Assembly (NCBI GenBank): GCA_045588185.1
Contig: JAZNDR010000071.1
Location: 1 to 25,080 of the forward strand
Direction: 5' to 3'
Length of the DNA: 25,080 nucleotides
Source of the DNA: Scatosoma sp045588185
GTDB taxonomy: Bacteria; Bacillota; Clostridia; Christensenellales; Borkfalkiaceae
The position numbers were made by a program, and so were the translations under genes. Shown here piece after piece: positions 1 to 8,225 of the stretch (positions are counted from its first letter, which is position 1; every line of letters starts with the position of its first letter). Below the pieces are notes generated by a model that did no database searches, was not told the origin of the DNA, and was given only the letters and a program-made list of their open reading frames with translations.

Positions 1-706
1 TCTCAAGTCTATTCTTAAACTCACTATTTGCCGCAATTGTAATAAAGTACATTTCATCAGAGCATATTGAAGTTTTAAAATATCGAAAATATTTTTTATC
101 CAATCCTTTCTCATATAACTCTAAAAATAATTGATGTGAAACCGCAAAATACGCACTCGAATACCAAACATCCCAAACATTTCCTTGAAAAATTACATAA
201 TCCCTTTTTTTAATAAACGAACAAAGAAACTGCAATCCTTTTCTAATTAATCCTTTCATCTTTGATCCAGTTAAATATTTATTATAAAAATAAAATTTGC
301 AAATTTTTTTGTTCATAGATGTTCCAGTAACTTTATAACCACGCATAAATTCAATATCACTCAACATCCTATTATAAAAATCTTCATCTGTGACAATAGG
401 ATAATCCTGCCCAGTAATCAAAACATACCTATCAAATCTTTCCCCTGTGTTAATCACAGTTTTCATTAACTCTAAATGAGATTCGACCTGTGAAATACCG
501 CATCTTATTACATTAATTCGTTTTTGCGTTAGACATATCTCCCACTTTGAATTGCTAATAACTCTTTCAAATAAGGTTATATCAGCTTTAGCGTCAATAT
601 GCAAAAAAAATGTAGGCTTAAAAAAATTATTTTTATTTAATCTATTAAAAAGGTTTTCAAGTTGCTCAGGATCCGTATGAGCGGCCACTAAGAATGCAAT
701 TTTCAT
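1..706 (-). CDS. GT14 'Branch' family glycosyltransferase, partial (C-terminus beyond window)
   Basis: The first 235 residues of a protein that runs off the left edge. The ATG at 706 lies one base after the stop of the upstream GT2 gene, so it is the last visible gene of the glycan operon. The start MKIAFLVAAHTDPEQL, the central VLITGQDYPIVTDEDFY and the late SDEMYFITIAANSEF match bacterial members of the core-2/I-branching beta-1,6-N-acetylglucosaminyltransferase family (Branch, PF02485). These are GT-A-like enzymes that add a branching sugar to a glycan. Family assignment is from motif recognition; the sugar is unknown. Bacterial homologues are commonly about 280-310 aa, so roughly 50-70 residues are probably missing. 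Confidence 0.8.
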   Translation of the reverse strand, partial: MKIAFLVAAHTDPEQLENLFNRLNKNNFFKPTFFLHIDAKADITLFERVISNSKWEICLTQKRINVIRCGISQVESHLELMKTVINTGERFDRYVLITGQDYPIVTDEDFYNRMLSDIEFMRGYKVTGTSMNKKICKFYFYNKYLTGSKMKGLIRKGLQFLCSFIKKRDYVIFQGNVWDVWYSSAYFAVSHQLFLELYEKGLDKKYFRYFKTSICSDEMYFITIAANSEFKNRLE

Positions 707-707
707 A

Positions 708-1689
708 TTATTGACGTCTTCCCCTAAATAATTTATTTATTCTCCAAGTGAACATAAAAAATTGTTTATTCCCTAAGTGAGTTTTTATAAAAGTATACGC
801 TTTTTGTTTCCAGCCTTTTGGCGCATCAATATATGAAAATCTCATTGGATATAGATTATTAAATGCAAGCTCCTTTAACTTCAGTTCAATTATTTCCTTG
901 CTCGTCTCATAAAAAACCATTGTGATTAATGCACGTTGTAAATAAAGGTTTCTTCTGAGAAGAATCTCCTCTTTTTCAAAAACATTATTTTCGTCAAAGT
1001 TTGTTAATTCATTATGATAAAAATAAGCTTGCAAAATCTGAGAACTATATAATCTCCTTTTATTTTCCAAATTTTTTCCTCTTGTTGCTGACGACTGACG
1101 CTTTCTATACAAATAAACTACTTGTTCTTGAATATAATGTTTATCGGTTCTTTTCATAAACTCATAGATAAAAATATTATCTTCGCCATGAGTAAGATTT
1201 TCATTAAATCGCAACTTATACCGCCGTATAATTTTAGAAGAAAAAATCTTAAAGGCTATGCACTCAGTATTTGTTTCTTTTTTTGTTGTTGATTGAAAAA
1301 AACTAAGTTTATCAAAAGAAAATTTTTCATCTACCATAGTGTTTTGAACTGTAATAAGATCAAATGCTCTTTGATTTTTCAAGACACCTTTAATACAATT
1401 TTTTCTGTATTAAATCATCACCATCCACAAACCAAATCCAATCCCCCTGCGCTCTTTCCAAACCATAATTCCTTGCAGAGCTTACCCCACCGTTTTCTTT
1501 GTGGAAAACTTTAATTCTACCTGGATATTCTCTCGCATATCTATCTAAAATTACTGGGGAATTATCTTTTGACCCATCATCAACGCAAATAATCTCATAA
1601 TCTTCGATATCTTGATTTAGACAACTTTTCAAACAATCTTCTATATAATTTTCTAAATTATAAACAGGTATTATAATTGACAATTCCAT
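708..1689 (-). pseudogene. GT2 family glycosyltransferase, split by a +1 frameshift in an A6 run
   Basis: Two reading frames together make one GT2 (GT-A) enzyme. The N-terminal part (1390-1689) starts MELSIIIPVYN, has the nucleotide-binding VDDGSKDNS and the DXD region FVDGDDL, then hits TAA at 1390. The C-terminal part (708-1382) continues in another frame. Removing one A from the six-A run (minus strand of 1399-1404) joins them as DLIQKNCIKGVLKNQRAFDL, giving a protein of about 326 aa, normal for the family. The ATG at 1689 is preferred over the one at 1707, which overlaps the upstream gene and adds six residues before the conserved start. The shift needed is +1, which does not fit the usual -1 slippage. 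It may be a real inactivation, phase variation or a homopolymer assembly error. Confidence 0.8.
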
Positions 1690-1690
1690 A

Positions 1691-2650
1691 TTAATTTCCG
1701 TATTCATTTTTATATTTTAATCTATCATCACCAGGCAAGAGAATTGAACATCCATCAATGGACTTTGAATTCCTCAATTGCGATACAAAATCTTTAATTA
1801 CTACGTCATATTCTTCGCCCAAAATTTGTTTAGGATCAAGAACAATAAACTGAAAGCCTACGTTCATACAAGCATTGTTTTCCGTATAGAAACGCCCGAC
1901 CTTGTTTAAATATGCCGCTCCTGATAATACACCCGATAATATATCAATCATCATGGCAATTCCATATCCTTTAAAACCCGCCATAGGTAAAACCAACCCT
2001 TGCATCGCCTCATCGGGATCTATTGTCGGTTTTCCATTTTTATCTAATGCCCAGCCTTCAGGTAAAACCTGTCCTGCTAATTTATACTCTTTGAATTTAG
2101 ATTTCGCCACTACACTTGTTGCCATATCCAAAATAATTGGATCGCCGTCCGTAGGGACAACAATGGAAAAGGGATTCGTACCCAACATTTTCTCTTTACC
2201 ACCAATAGGTGCCATTTGCGCAGGACTATTCGAACAAGCAATTCCTATCAAGCCTTCTCTCGCAGCCAACAACGGGTAATAAAATGCTGGTCCAAACGTA
2301 TTATTATTTCGACTAAACACAGTGAATACACCCGAATCTTTACATTTCTCTATCGCATAGCGTATGCAAAACGTTGCAGAAACGGGGCCCATAGCATTAT
2401 CCCCATCAATAACAGCAAAAGCCGCAGTTTCTCGAATCACTTTAAAAGTAGGCGAAAGATTATATCCTCCGCATTGAATACGCTGAATGTGTGATGGTAA
2501 AATAGCCCCTCCATGCGTAGTCACGCCATAACTATCCGCAGTTGAAAAACAATCCGCCACGATTTCAGCTTGTTCTTGCGGAACACCATTTTGGGTCAGC
2601 TCTTTAATAATAAATATTTTCTCTTTTTCTATATCCATTTTTCCAGGCAT
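1691..2650 (-). CDS. Malate/L-lactate dehydrogenase family (LDH2) NAD(P)-dependent oxidoreductase
   Basis: 319 aa. It matches the LDH2/MDH2 family (PF02615), which reduces 2-oxo acids to 2-hydroxy acids and includes ureidoglycolate, sulfolactate and malate dehydrogenases. Visible signatures are the N-terminal GVTTHG with the conserved His at about residue 46, GTNPFS and ILDMAT in the middle, EGWALDKNGKPT, and the C-terminal GHKGYG-like block (here GFKGYG) followed by LSGVLSGA. Length is slightly below the usual 330-360 aa. Start ATG at 2650 directly follows the TAA of the upstream GT4 (TAAATG). Its place inside a glycan operon that also holds an HpcH/HpaI aldolase suggests that the two make a hydroxy-acid substituent; that is inference. 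Substrate cannot be read from sequence. Confidence 0.85.
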   Translation of the reverse strand: MPGKMDIEKEKIFIIKELTQNGVPQEQAEIVADCFSTADSYGVTTHGGAILPSHIQRIQCGGYNLSPTFKVIRETAAFAVIDGDNAMGPVSATFCIRYAIEKCKDSGVFTVFSRNNNTFGPAFYYPLLAAREGLIGIACSNSPAQMAPIGGKEKMLGTNPFSIVVPTDGDPIILDMATSVVAKSKFKEYKLAGQVLPEGWALDKNGKPTIDPDEAMQGLVLPMAGFKGYGIAMMIDILSGVLSGAAYLNKVGRFYTENNACMNVGFQFIVLDPKQILGEEYDVVIKDFVSQLRNSKSIDGCSILLPGDDRLKYKNEYGN

Positions 2651-3967
2651 TTATTTACCCTCTTTTTCTACCGCTCTAATAAATGTACCTACAAATGTTT
2701 CTTTTATTTTTATCTCATCATGATTTCGTTTACCGCAATCAAATGCCTTTTTCCCATATTCTTGTATCTTTTTAGGATCATTCAACAAATCCAATAATTG
2801 TTGTTCTATTGTTTCATACTCCGTCGCAATAATAGCAGCATCGTTTTCTCTTAAATATTCAATAGGTGCAATTCTCCTATCACCGATCGCAAAAATACAT
2901 TTACCGCTACGAAAATAATCCGTAAGTTTTGTAGAAAAGGACAACCTCGCCGTTAAACAATGCTGTTTTTCTAAAGACTCAACAAATACTACAATATCTG
3001 CATTATCTTGAATCGCCGCAACTTCTTCTTTGTTAACCCTCCCCCTGAAATGACATCCATTGGAATTTAAATGCTCCATAGTTTTGTCATCCATTATATT
3101 GGGAGAATAAATATCCAAAGTAACACGTTCCCCGTCTTTATTAATATTTGCCATTGCTTTTGAAATCGCTACCAAAGACGAAGCTCTACCGATAATAAGA
3201 TTTCCTGTATAAACCATACGGATCGGAGTATTTAATTGTTTTTCTTGATATGATAAACGACTATAATCTATGCCCTTAGTTAATACGATACTTTTTGTGC
3301 CAAAGAGCTTGTCGGTATCTTCTGCTTCCGTTTTTGTTATGGTAAACATCTCAGTGCAATTTTTTGCCAACTTTTTCACTACTTTACGCAAGAAAAAACG
3401 ATGAATGTAAGCGAAGATATTTTTTCCGCATGTTTTATATGAATAATTATCATCCGCTAGATAACAAACGTACGGTTTGGGATATTTTTTCAAAATATGT
3501 AATTGTAACTTTCCCATATAAACGACGGGATAAATGGGAACAAAATACACATCTGGAGCCTCTTCCTCAATAAATTGATCGAGTGCTCTTGTTTTCCATT
3601 TTCCAAGCCACCAAACCATTTCACGCATTAAGGTCATAAACCATGATTTTTTCTTATGCGCTTTTGCATAACGCCTACTCTCTTCCTCTATACCTTGTTG
3701 CTCGTCCGTCCGCGCAACCGCATGATTTTCTACTCTTTCCCCCACAGGTTTCCGCTTATAAACACTTTTTATAACGGCATTTTCCGATATACGAAAGAAG
3801 CTATTGCAAACGGGTGTGTCCGGCAAATCTGACTTCGTATAAATTTGCGCAACTCTATCAGGAGCCCAAAATTTAAACAAATCTGTTTGTGTATGTATTC
3901 CACTATCTGAACGCCAAGTGCTAAGCGAGATTGCAACGACTTTAGGCAATAACGTCTTTTCTTCCAT
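2651..3967 (-). CDS. GT-B fold glycosyltransferase (GT4-like)
   Basis: 438 aa, soluble. The C-terminal half is recognisably GT-B: YTGN at 253-256 opens the nucleotide-sugar-binding domain, followed by a GRVNKEEV-type loop and FSTKLTDYFRSGKCIFAIG, where family members carry the donor-binding helix. The N-terminal half (QTDLFKFW, IYPVVYMGKL, CYLADDNYSY) resembles the acceptor domain of capsule/exopolysaccharide transferases. A stretch at residues 75-110 is rich in charged residues and looks like a loop insertion. The gene ends exactly where the LDH2-type gene begins and starts 11 bases after the upstream GT2, so the three are co-transcribed. Specific sugar unknown. Confidence 0.75.
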   Translation of the reverse strand: MEEKTLLPKVVAISLSTWRSDSGIHTQTDLFKFWAPDRVAQIYTKSDLPDTPVCNSFFRISENAVIKSVYKRKPVGERVENHAVARTDEQQGIEEESRRYAKAHKKKSWFMTLMREMVWWLGKWKTRALDQFIEEEAPDVYFVPIYPVVYMGKLQLHILKKYPKPYVCYLADDNYSYKTCGKNIFAYIHRFFLRKVVKKLAKNCTEMFTITKTEAEDTDKLFGTKSIVLTKGIDYSRLSYQEKQLNTPIRMVYTGNLIIGRASSLVAISKAMANINKDGERVTLDIYSPNIMDDKTMEHLNSNGCHFRGRVNKEEVAAIQDNADIVVFVESLEKQHCLTARLSFSTKLTDYFRSGKCIFAIGDRRIAPIEYLRENDAAIIATEYETIEQQLLDLLNDPKKIQEYGKKAFDCGKRNHDEIKIKETFVGTFIRAVEKEGK

Positions 3968-3978
3968 TTCTTATAATC

Positions 3979-4944
3979 CTATCTTTTATCAATTAACTTT
4001 AATGCTGTTGTTGTTAAACTAAATCCAAGGAATCTATATACTTTTGCAACCATTTTAGGGCGTTTGCTCATCGCGTATTTCAAAAGCCAAGATAAATTTT
4101 TAATTTGTTTAACATACTGCTTCTTTTCTTTTTCTCTTACACGATTATAGGTAATCAACATATTGCTATAGTATTTAGCCATAGAGCCAAACAAAACCTT
4201 TTTGAATGTTTCATCTTGGATTTCTTCGTTGATTTTGTTAGACCATTTTTCTAAGATGTAAATGAAATCCGTTAAGTTCTTCAACTTTGTTGATGTCGTT
4301 ATTGAATTAGCACGTTGACGATATGCAATAAACGGTCTGTCAACAACATTCAAGCTTCTTGCATGAGTAATAAGGTGATAGTTCCACTCCATATCTTCGC
4401 CAAGCAAGCCAACCTCAAACGCAATCTTATGGTCCACTATTAATGACCTTCTAAATGTCTTAATCCATGCCATACCATAAAAAGCATCTCCTTCTACAAG
4501 TTTCTTCAGCTTTTCAACATAAGAACCTTCATTAGAAATATTTTGATATGAGTACGTACAAGGCAACATTTCATTGCTACCGTCAAAGAACTTTTGATGC
4601 TTATACATCAAAATGTCTGCGCCATTCAAATTGTCATGCAATACTTGCAAAAAATCTTCCGAAAAAATGTAATCATCACTGTCGATATAGACAATATACT
4701 CACCCGATGCTTTCTCTGTCCCAGCATTACGAGCGTCAGACAAGCCGCCGTTCACTTTATGAATTACTTTTACACGGGTATCTTTTTCTTGATACTCGTC
4801 GCAAATCTTCCCACTATTATCTTTTGCCCCATCATCAACCACAATCAATTCAAAATCTTTAAAGGATTGTGCCAAAATACTATCTAAACATTCAACTAAA
4901 TATTTTTCCACGTTATACACGGGAACAATAACACTAAAAAACAT
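3979..4944 (-). CDS. GT2 family glycosyltransferase
   Basis: 321 aa with the chosen start. GT-A fold: MFFSVIVPVYNVEKYL start, VVDDGAKDNS nucleotide-binding loop, NGGLSDARNAG, and the metal-binding DXD region YIDSDDY at about residues 86-92. The C-terminal 200 residues are variable, as is usual for capsule and O-antigen transferases. I chose ATG 4944 rather than an upstream in-frame start at 4962: GGAGGG lies eight bases before 4944, and the longer form would overlap the upstream GT4 gene. The Shine-Dalgarno overlaps the stop of that gene (4949-4951), giving translational coupling. Donor and acceptor are unknown. Confidence 0.88.
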   Translation of the reverse strand: MFFSVIVPVYNVEKYLVECLDSILAQSFKDFELIVVDDGAKDNSGKICDEYQEKDTRVKVIHKVNGGLSDARNAGTEKASGEYIVYIDSDDYIFSEDFLQVLHDNLNGADILMYKHQKFFDGSNEMLPCTYSYQNISNEGSYVEKLKKLVEGDAFYGMAWIKTFRRSLIVDHKIAFEVGLLGEDMEWNYHLITHARSLNVVDRPFIAYRQRANSITTSTKLKNLTDFIYILEKWSNKINEEIQDETFKKVLFGSMAKYYSNMLITYNRVREKEKKQYVKQIKNLSWLLKYAMSKRPKMVAKVYRFLGFSLTTTALKLIDKR

Positions 4945-4948
4945 TTGC

Positions 4949-6115
4949 TTATCCCTCCACAATCTTGTTCATATCGACCAAAATATTATTCAACATGATC
5001 GGTCTATCGAAATATTCTTCCGCACGCTTTCTACCCAAACGAGCAAGTTGGTCTCGCAAATTATTATCCCGCTCTATCAATAGCATTTTCTCAACGAGAT
5101 CGTCCACATTTTGAGCTTCGACTAATAACCCATATTCACCTTGCGCTATAACTTCCGACGGGCCTGGAACATTCGTTGTAATAATAGGCAAACTCATGCC
5201 CATCGCTTCTTGTAAAACCTTACCAAATCCTTCTCGATACGTAGGATGTACCATTACGTCAAACATTGCCATGTGCTGATAAACTTCATCCTTAGGCACG
5301 TTCCCTGTAAGAATAATACGGCTATCCGTCTCAGCCTTTTGCATATTCTCAGGAGTGATTGGATTGGTAGTATCATTCATACCTACTAAAACCAAATAGG
5401 CACTCCCAAGCTTTTTCTCAACTTGAGAAAAAGCTTCAATTAACTCGTTTGTTCCTTTGTCCTTGTTCAATCTTCCTACAAACCCATACACAAAAGCATC
5501 TGAGGGTATCCCGTATTTTTCGCGCAAAGACAAGCGCATTTCTTCTCGATTAAAGCAATCGCACTCCTTCAAATCAACGCCTATTGTACCACCGATGCCT
5601 ACTACGGAAATTTTTTCTTTCTTGCACAAACCCTCGCTAATCGCAAATTCCATATTCATTGGACTTTGCGCTCGAATGTGCGTAGAATATTTACAAGTGA
5701 TTTTTTCAACAAGCTTAAAGATTCTGCGCTTCCATCCCGTAAAAGACACATATCTTAATCCGCATTGATTATAGACTCTCGTTTTGAGCTTCGCTTTTTT
5801 TCCAGCAAGCGCAGCATACATAGACGCGTTTGGCGTAGTGTAATACAGAACGTCAAACTTCTCTTCTTTAAAAATCTTTTTCAATGCTTTGACATTCTTA
5901 AAGATGTCTTTAACGCTCGCACCTCTCGCCATAGGAAGATGAATACATTTTGCATAATCACTATTCGTTTCAGCAAACCCTTCTTCCATATTGCAAATTA
6001 AAGTAATATCATACCCGTTTTTTGCCAAGTTGCGCATAGAATCTACAATAAACCAATCCATTGTTTTTGATATCGTAGTTAAAGCGCAAATTTTGATTTT
6101 CTTCTCTTCCACCAT
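4949..6115 (-). CDS. GT4 family glycosyltransferase (PglA/CapM-like)
   Basis: 388 aa from ATG 6115; a GTG at 6121 would add two residues, but AGGTGA sits correctly for 6115. GT-B retaining transferase: N-terminal acceptor domain, VYGFVGRLNKDKGTNELI opening the donor domain, and the EX7E signature in REGFGKVLQEAMG followed by PIITTNVPGPSEVI. This arrangement is typical of enzymes adding the second sugar to an undecaprenyl-diphosphate-linked first sugar, such as PglA or CapM. The PglC-like and PglD-like genes upstream support that position in the pathway (inference). The gene follows the aldolase stop by about a dozen bases. Confidence 0.88.
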   Translation of the reverse strand: MVEEKKIKICALTTISKTMDWFIVDSMRNLAKNGYDITLICNMEEGFAETNSDYAKCIHLPMARGASVKDIFKNVKALKKIFKEEKFDVLYYTTPNASMYAALAGKKAKLKTRVYNQCGLRYVSFTGWKRRIFKLVEKITCKYSTHIRAQSPMNMEFAISEGLCKKEKISVVGIGGTIGVDLKECDCFNREEMRLSLREKYGIPSDAFVYGFVGRLNKDKGTNELIEAFSQVEKKLGSAYLVLVGMNDTTNPITPENMQKAETDSRIILTGNVPKDEVYQHMAMFDVMVHPTYREGFGKVLQEAMGMSLPIITTNVPGPSEVIAQGEYGLLVEAQNVDDLVEKMLLIERDNNLRDQLARLGRKRAEEYFDRPIMLNNILVDMNKIVEG

Positions 6116-6126
6116 CTTCACCTATT

Positions 6127-6960
6127 TTACTTGTTTGCAATCGCTGAAACCAATCTACATACTTCTTGCCGATTATTTTCAAATTCCTGCACCGAACAAG
6201 AGTTTAATGACTTCTCAAAAAGACGAATCTTATTTGTTTCCAACTGGAACAACTTTTTTAATTCTTCCATATCTGTTATTTCTGCCGCATTGCAGAAGCT
6301 ACGAGATAATATGGCTTTCGTTGAGCCTAATCGATAGTGCTCCATTATCACCTTTTCGGCTGGCAACATACCGTAACCCAAACGAGCTATTCCACCAAAC
6401 CCATAAGGGATACTCTTTGCTTTTAATTTTCCGCAAAGCCGCTGTACTGTTCCATCAGTCAATAATTCAAACATAAATTTTTTTCGATACGCCAAGTGCA
6501 TATCATTCAAACCAATGTGAGCCTCATCAATACCTTCCACTTGAAGAAATTCATCAATGTTTTCATTACTCTCGGCCGTTTCTAACAGTAACATCGTTTT
6601 AGCTCTTCCATCAACCAATCGAACAAATTCATCGACTTGCCCCACGTTTCTTATCATTGGAAGCATCAAAATATCTGCACCAGCATCTATCGCAGCATCA
6701 ATTTCATCTTTGGACGAGCCATAATTATTCGTTTTTCCATGAATTGGATTAATCCGAACTAATAATTTAGAAGATGAAATAACACTACGAATATTTACAA
6801 TATCCGTTATGGTATGATGAGATTTAACCGTATTTAATCCCGCCTGTCGCTCTTCTTTGCCGATATATTCCATATCGATAAAAATACGATCTACCCCGCA
6901 ACTCTCGGCTATAGTCGCTATCTGCGGATTATTCGTAATATACATTAACTTCAATGGCAT
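6127..6960 (-). CDS. HpcH/HpaI aldolase / citrate lyase family protein
   Basis: 277 aa (family PF03328, pyruvate-dependent class II aldolases with a TIM barrel). Visible family features in order: DRIFIDMEYIGK near residues 24-35, the substrate-binding Arg in LLVRINP, ADILMLPMIRN, the metal-binding Glu in TMLLLETAES and the metal-binding Asp in AHIGLNDMHLA. Members condense pyruvate or oxaloacetate with an aldehyde, or cleave acyl-CoA substrates. The gene lies between a phosphoglycosyl transferase and a glycosyltransferase, not in a catabolic operon, so a role in making a glycan substituent is likely but unproven. GAGG about ten bases before ATG 6960 supports the start. Confidence 0.85.
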   Translation of the reverse strand: MPLKLMYITNNPQIATIAESCGVDRIFIDMEYIGKEERQAGLNTVKSHHTITDIVNIRSVISSSKLLVRINPIHGKTNNYGSSKDEIDAAIDAGADILMLPMIRNVGQVDEFVRLVDGRAKTMLLLETAESNENIDEFLQVEGIDEAHIGLNDMHLAYRKKFMFELLTDGTVQRLCGKLKAKSIPYGFGGIARLGYGMLPAEKVIMEHYRLGSTKAILSRSFCNAAEITDMEELKKLFQLETNKIRLFEKSLNSCSVQEFENNRQEVCRLVSAIANK

Positions 6961-6965
6961 AACTA

Positions 6966-7661
6966 TTAATCCTCTGCCCTGATTTCGCTTGACGCAACTT
7001 CTTCGGCAACAACCCTTTCGTTTACGCTATCGTTTTCTTGCTGTTGTTTCTTCATTTCGCCAGTGCCGCCTTCTACAACACCATCACTTTTGAGAACGGA
7101 GAAAATCGTACCCCAGAAGCATTTCCAATCCATCGCAAAGCCTTTAAATTTTCCAGCATTCAATTTCGCGACGTATTCACCGTCCAACTTGGCTTTTACA
7201 GGAATTTCTAACTCATCACGCCCGTTGATTTGTGCCCAGCCAGTAAGCCCTGGTTTTACATCATTGGCTCCATATTTATCACGTTCAGCGACCAAATCAT
7301 CTTGATTCCAAAGAGCAGGACGAGGTCCTATTATGCTCATTTTATTAAACAGAATATCCCACACCTGCGGAAGCTCGTCAAGGCTCGTTTTTCGCAAAAA
7401 CTTGCCTACCCTCGTTATGTACTGTTCAGGATTTTCCAATAAATGCGTAGGTATATCCGGCGTTTTTACCTTCATCGTTCTGAATTTATGCAACCAAAAA
7501 ATCTTCTTGTTTTTTCCTATTCTTTTTTGCTTAAAAAAAACAGGACCTGGATCATCAATCACTACAGCAAGCGCAATAATCAAAAAAATTGGAATTACGA
7601 TTATAGACGCCAACAGTGATAATATGAAGTCAAATACTCTTTTAAAAAAATGCTTATACAT
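6966..7661 (-). CDS. PglC-like undecaprenyl-phosphate sugar-1-phosphate transferase
   Basis: 231 aa small monotopic phosphoglycosyl transferase (bacterial sugar transferase, PF02397). It moves a sugar-1-phosphate from a UDP-sugar to undecaprenyl phosphate at the cytoplasmic membrane, the first membrane step of glycan assembly. Visible: the N-terminal re-entrant membrane helix (about residues 10-36, with DDPGP after it), KRIGKNKKIFWLHKFRTM, the catalytic Asp-Glu pair D95-E96 in SLDELPQ, GPRPAL, and PGLTGWAQINGRD. A 30-residue Q/E/N-rich tail after about residue 200 is unusual and likely disordered. I chose ATG 7661 (AGAAGG nine bases upstream) over a TTG at 7670. The start lies just inside the end of the PglD-like operon segment. 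Confidence 0.9.
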   Translation of the reverse strand: MYKHFFKRVFDFILSLLASIIVIPIFLIIALAVVIDDPGPVFFKQKRIGKNKKIFWLHKFRTMKVKTPDIPTHLLENPEQYITRVGKFLRKTSLDELPQVWDILFNKMSIIGPRPALWNQDDLVAERDKYGANDVKPGLTGWAQINGRDELEIPVKAKLDGEYVAKLNAGKFKGFAMDWKCFWGTIFSVLKSDGVVEGGTGEMKKQQQENDSVNERVVAEEVASSEIRAED

Positions 7662-7666
7662 TCTTC

Positions 7667-8206
7667 TCAACCTTCTTTTCCCATACTTTGTAACGCAGTC
7701 GTTGCATCTTCAATCGTATATACCGTGTTTGCATTTACCTTGGTTCTTGCTGGCACAAGAACACCTGCTTGCACCACGCTATTACAATCCAAATAACAAC
7801 CGTCTCCAACAAACGCATTATGTTTTACTACTGCGCCAGAACAAACCAAACACCCGATTGAAACACTCGCATTAGCTTGTACAACTGCCATAGGTTCAAC
7901 GATTGTTCCTTTACGAAGCTGCGCAGACGGAGAAACGAACGCTTTAGGGCTTACTAAAATTGCAAGCTGATAACAAACGCCTTGCAATTTTTCAATCATT
8001 TCCAAACGAAATGCGTTATCTCCAATCGCCACGAAAGCGTAGCTATAATCACAAACAAAATTTTCGTAATCTTTTATTTTACCTATCGCAATCTCATTGT
8101 TATCATCCAAAAAATCGATTCGCTCAAACACGCCCATACTCTCAGCAACTTCTTTCGCAATCATCCCATATTGCCCAGCTCCGATTATCAAAAGATTTTT
8201 ATTCAT
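7667..8206 (-). CDS. PglD-like sugar O/N-acetyltransferase
   Basis: 179 aa. The N-terminal Rossmann-like PglD domain begins NLLIIGAGQYGMIAKEVAESMG; the C-terminal half is a left-handed beta-helix of hexapeptide repeats. The catalytic-base His is H129 in SGAVVKHNAFVGDGC. PglD-type enzymes acetylate UDP-4-amino sugars to make bacillosamine-type donors for PglC, and PglD/PglC neighbours are a known pairing. No matching aminotransferase or dehydratase is visible here, so those steps would be encoded elsewhere. Slightly short for the family (195-215 aa usual). AAAGGAGA ten bases before ATG 8206 is a strong ribosome binding site. It begins 19 bases after the helicase pseudogene without a visible terminator. 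Confidence 0.87.
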   Translation of the reverse strand: MNKNLLIIGAGQYGMIAKEVAESMGVFERIDFLDDNNEIAIGKIKDYENFVCDYSYAFVAIGDNAFRLEMIEKLQGVCYQLAILVSPKAFVSPSAQLRKGTIVEPMAVVQANASVSIGCLVCSGAVVKHNAFVGDGCYLDCNSVVQAGVLVPARTKVNANTVYTIEDATTALQSMGKEG

Positions 8207-8225
8207 TGATCTTGCGTCTCCTTTA

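Noticed and set aside
1390..1410. Programmed -1 ribosomal frameshift in the GT2 gene
   Set aside because: The A-rich site looks slippery, but joining the halves needs +1 (or -2), and no downstream stimulatory structure is seen.
5991..6476. Long plus-strand reading frame (161 codons) opposite the GT4 and aldolase genes
   Set aside because: It lies antisense to two well-supported genes, has no ribosome binding site and its product resembles no protein family.
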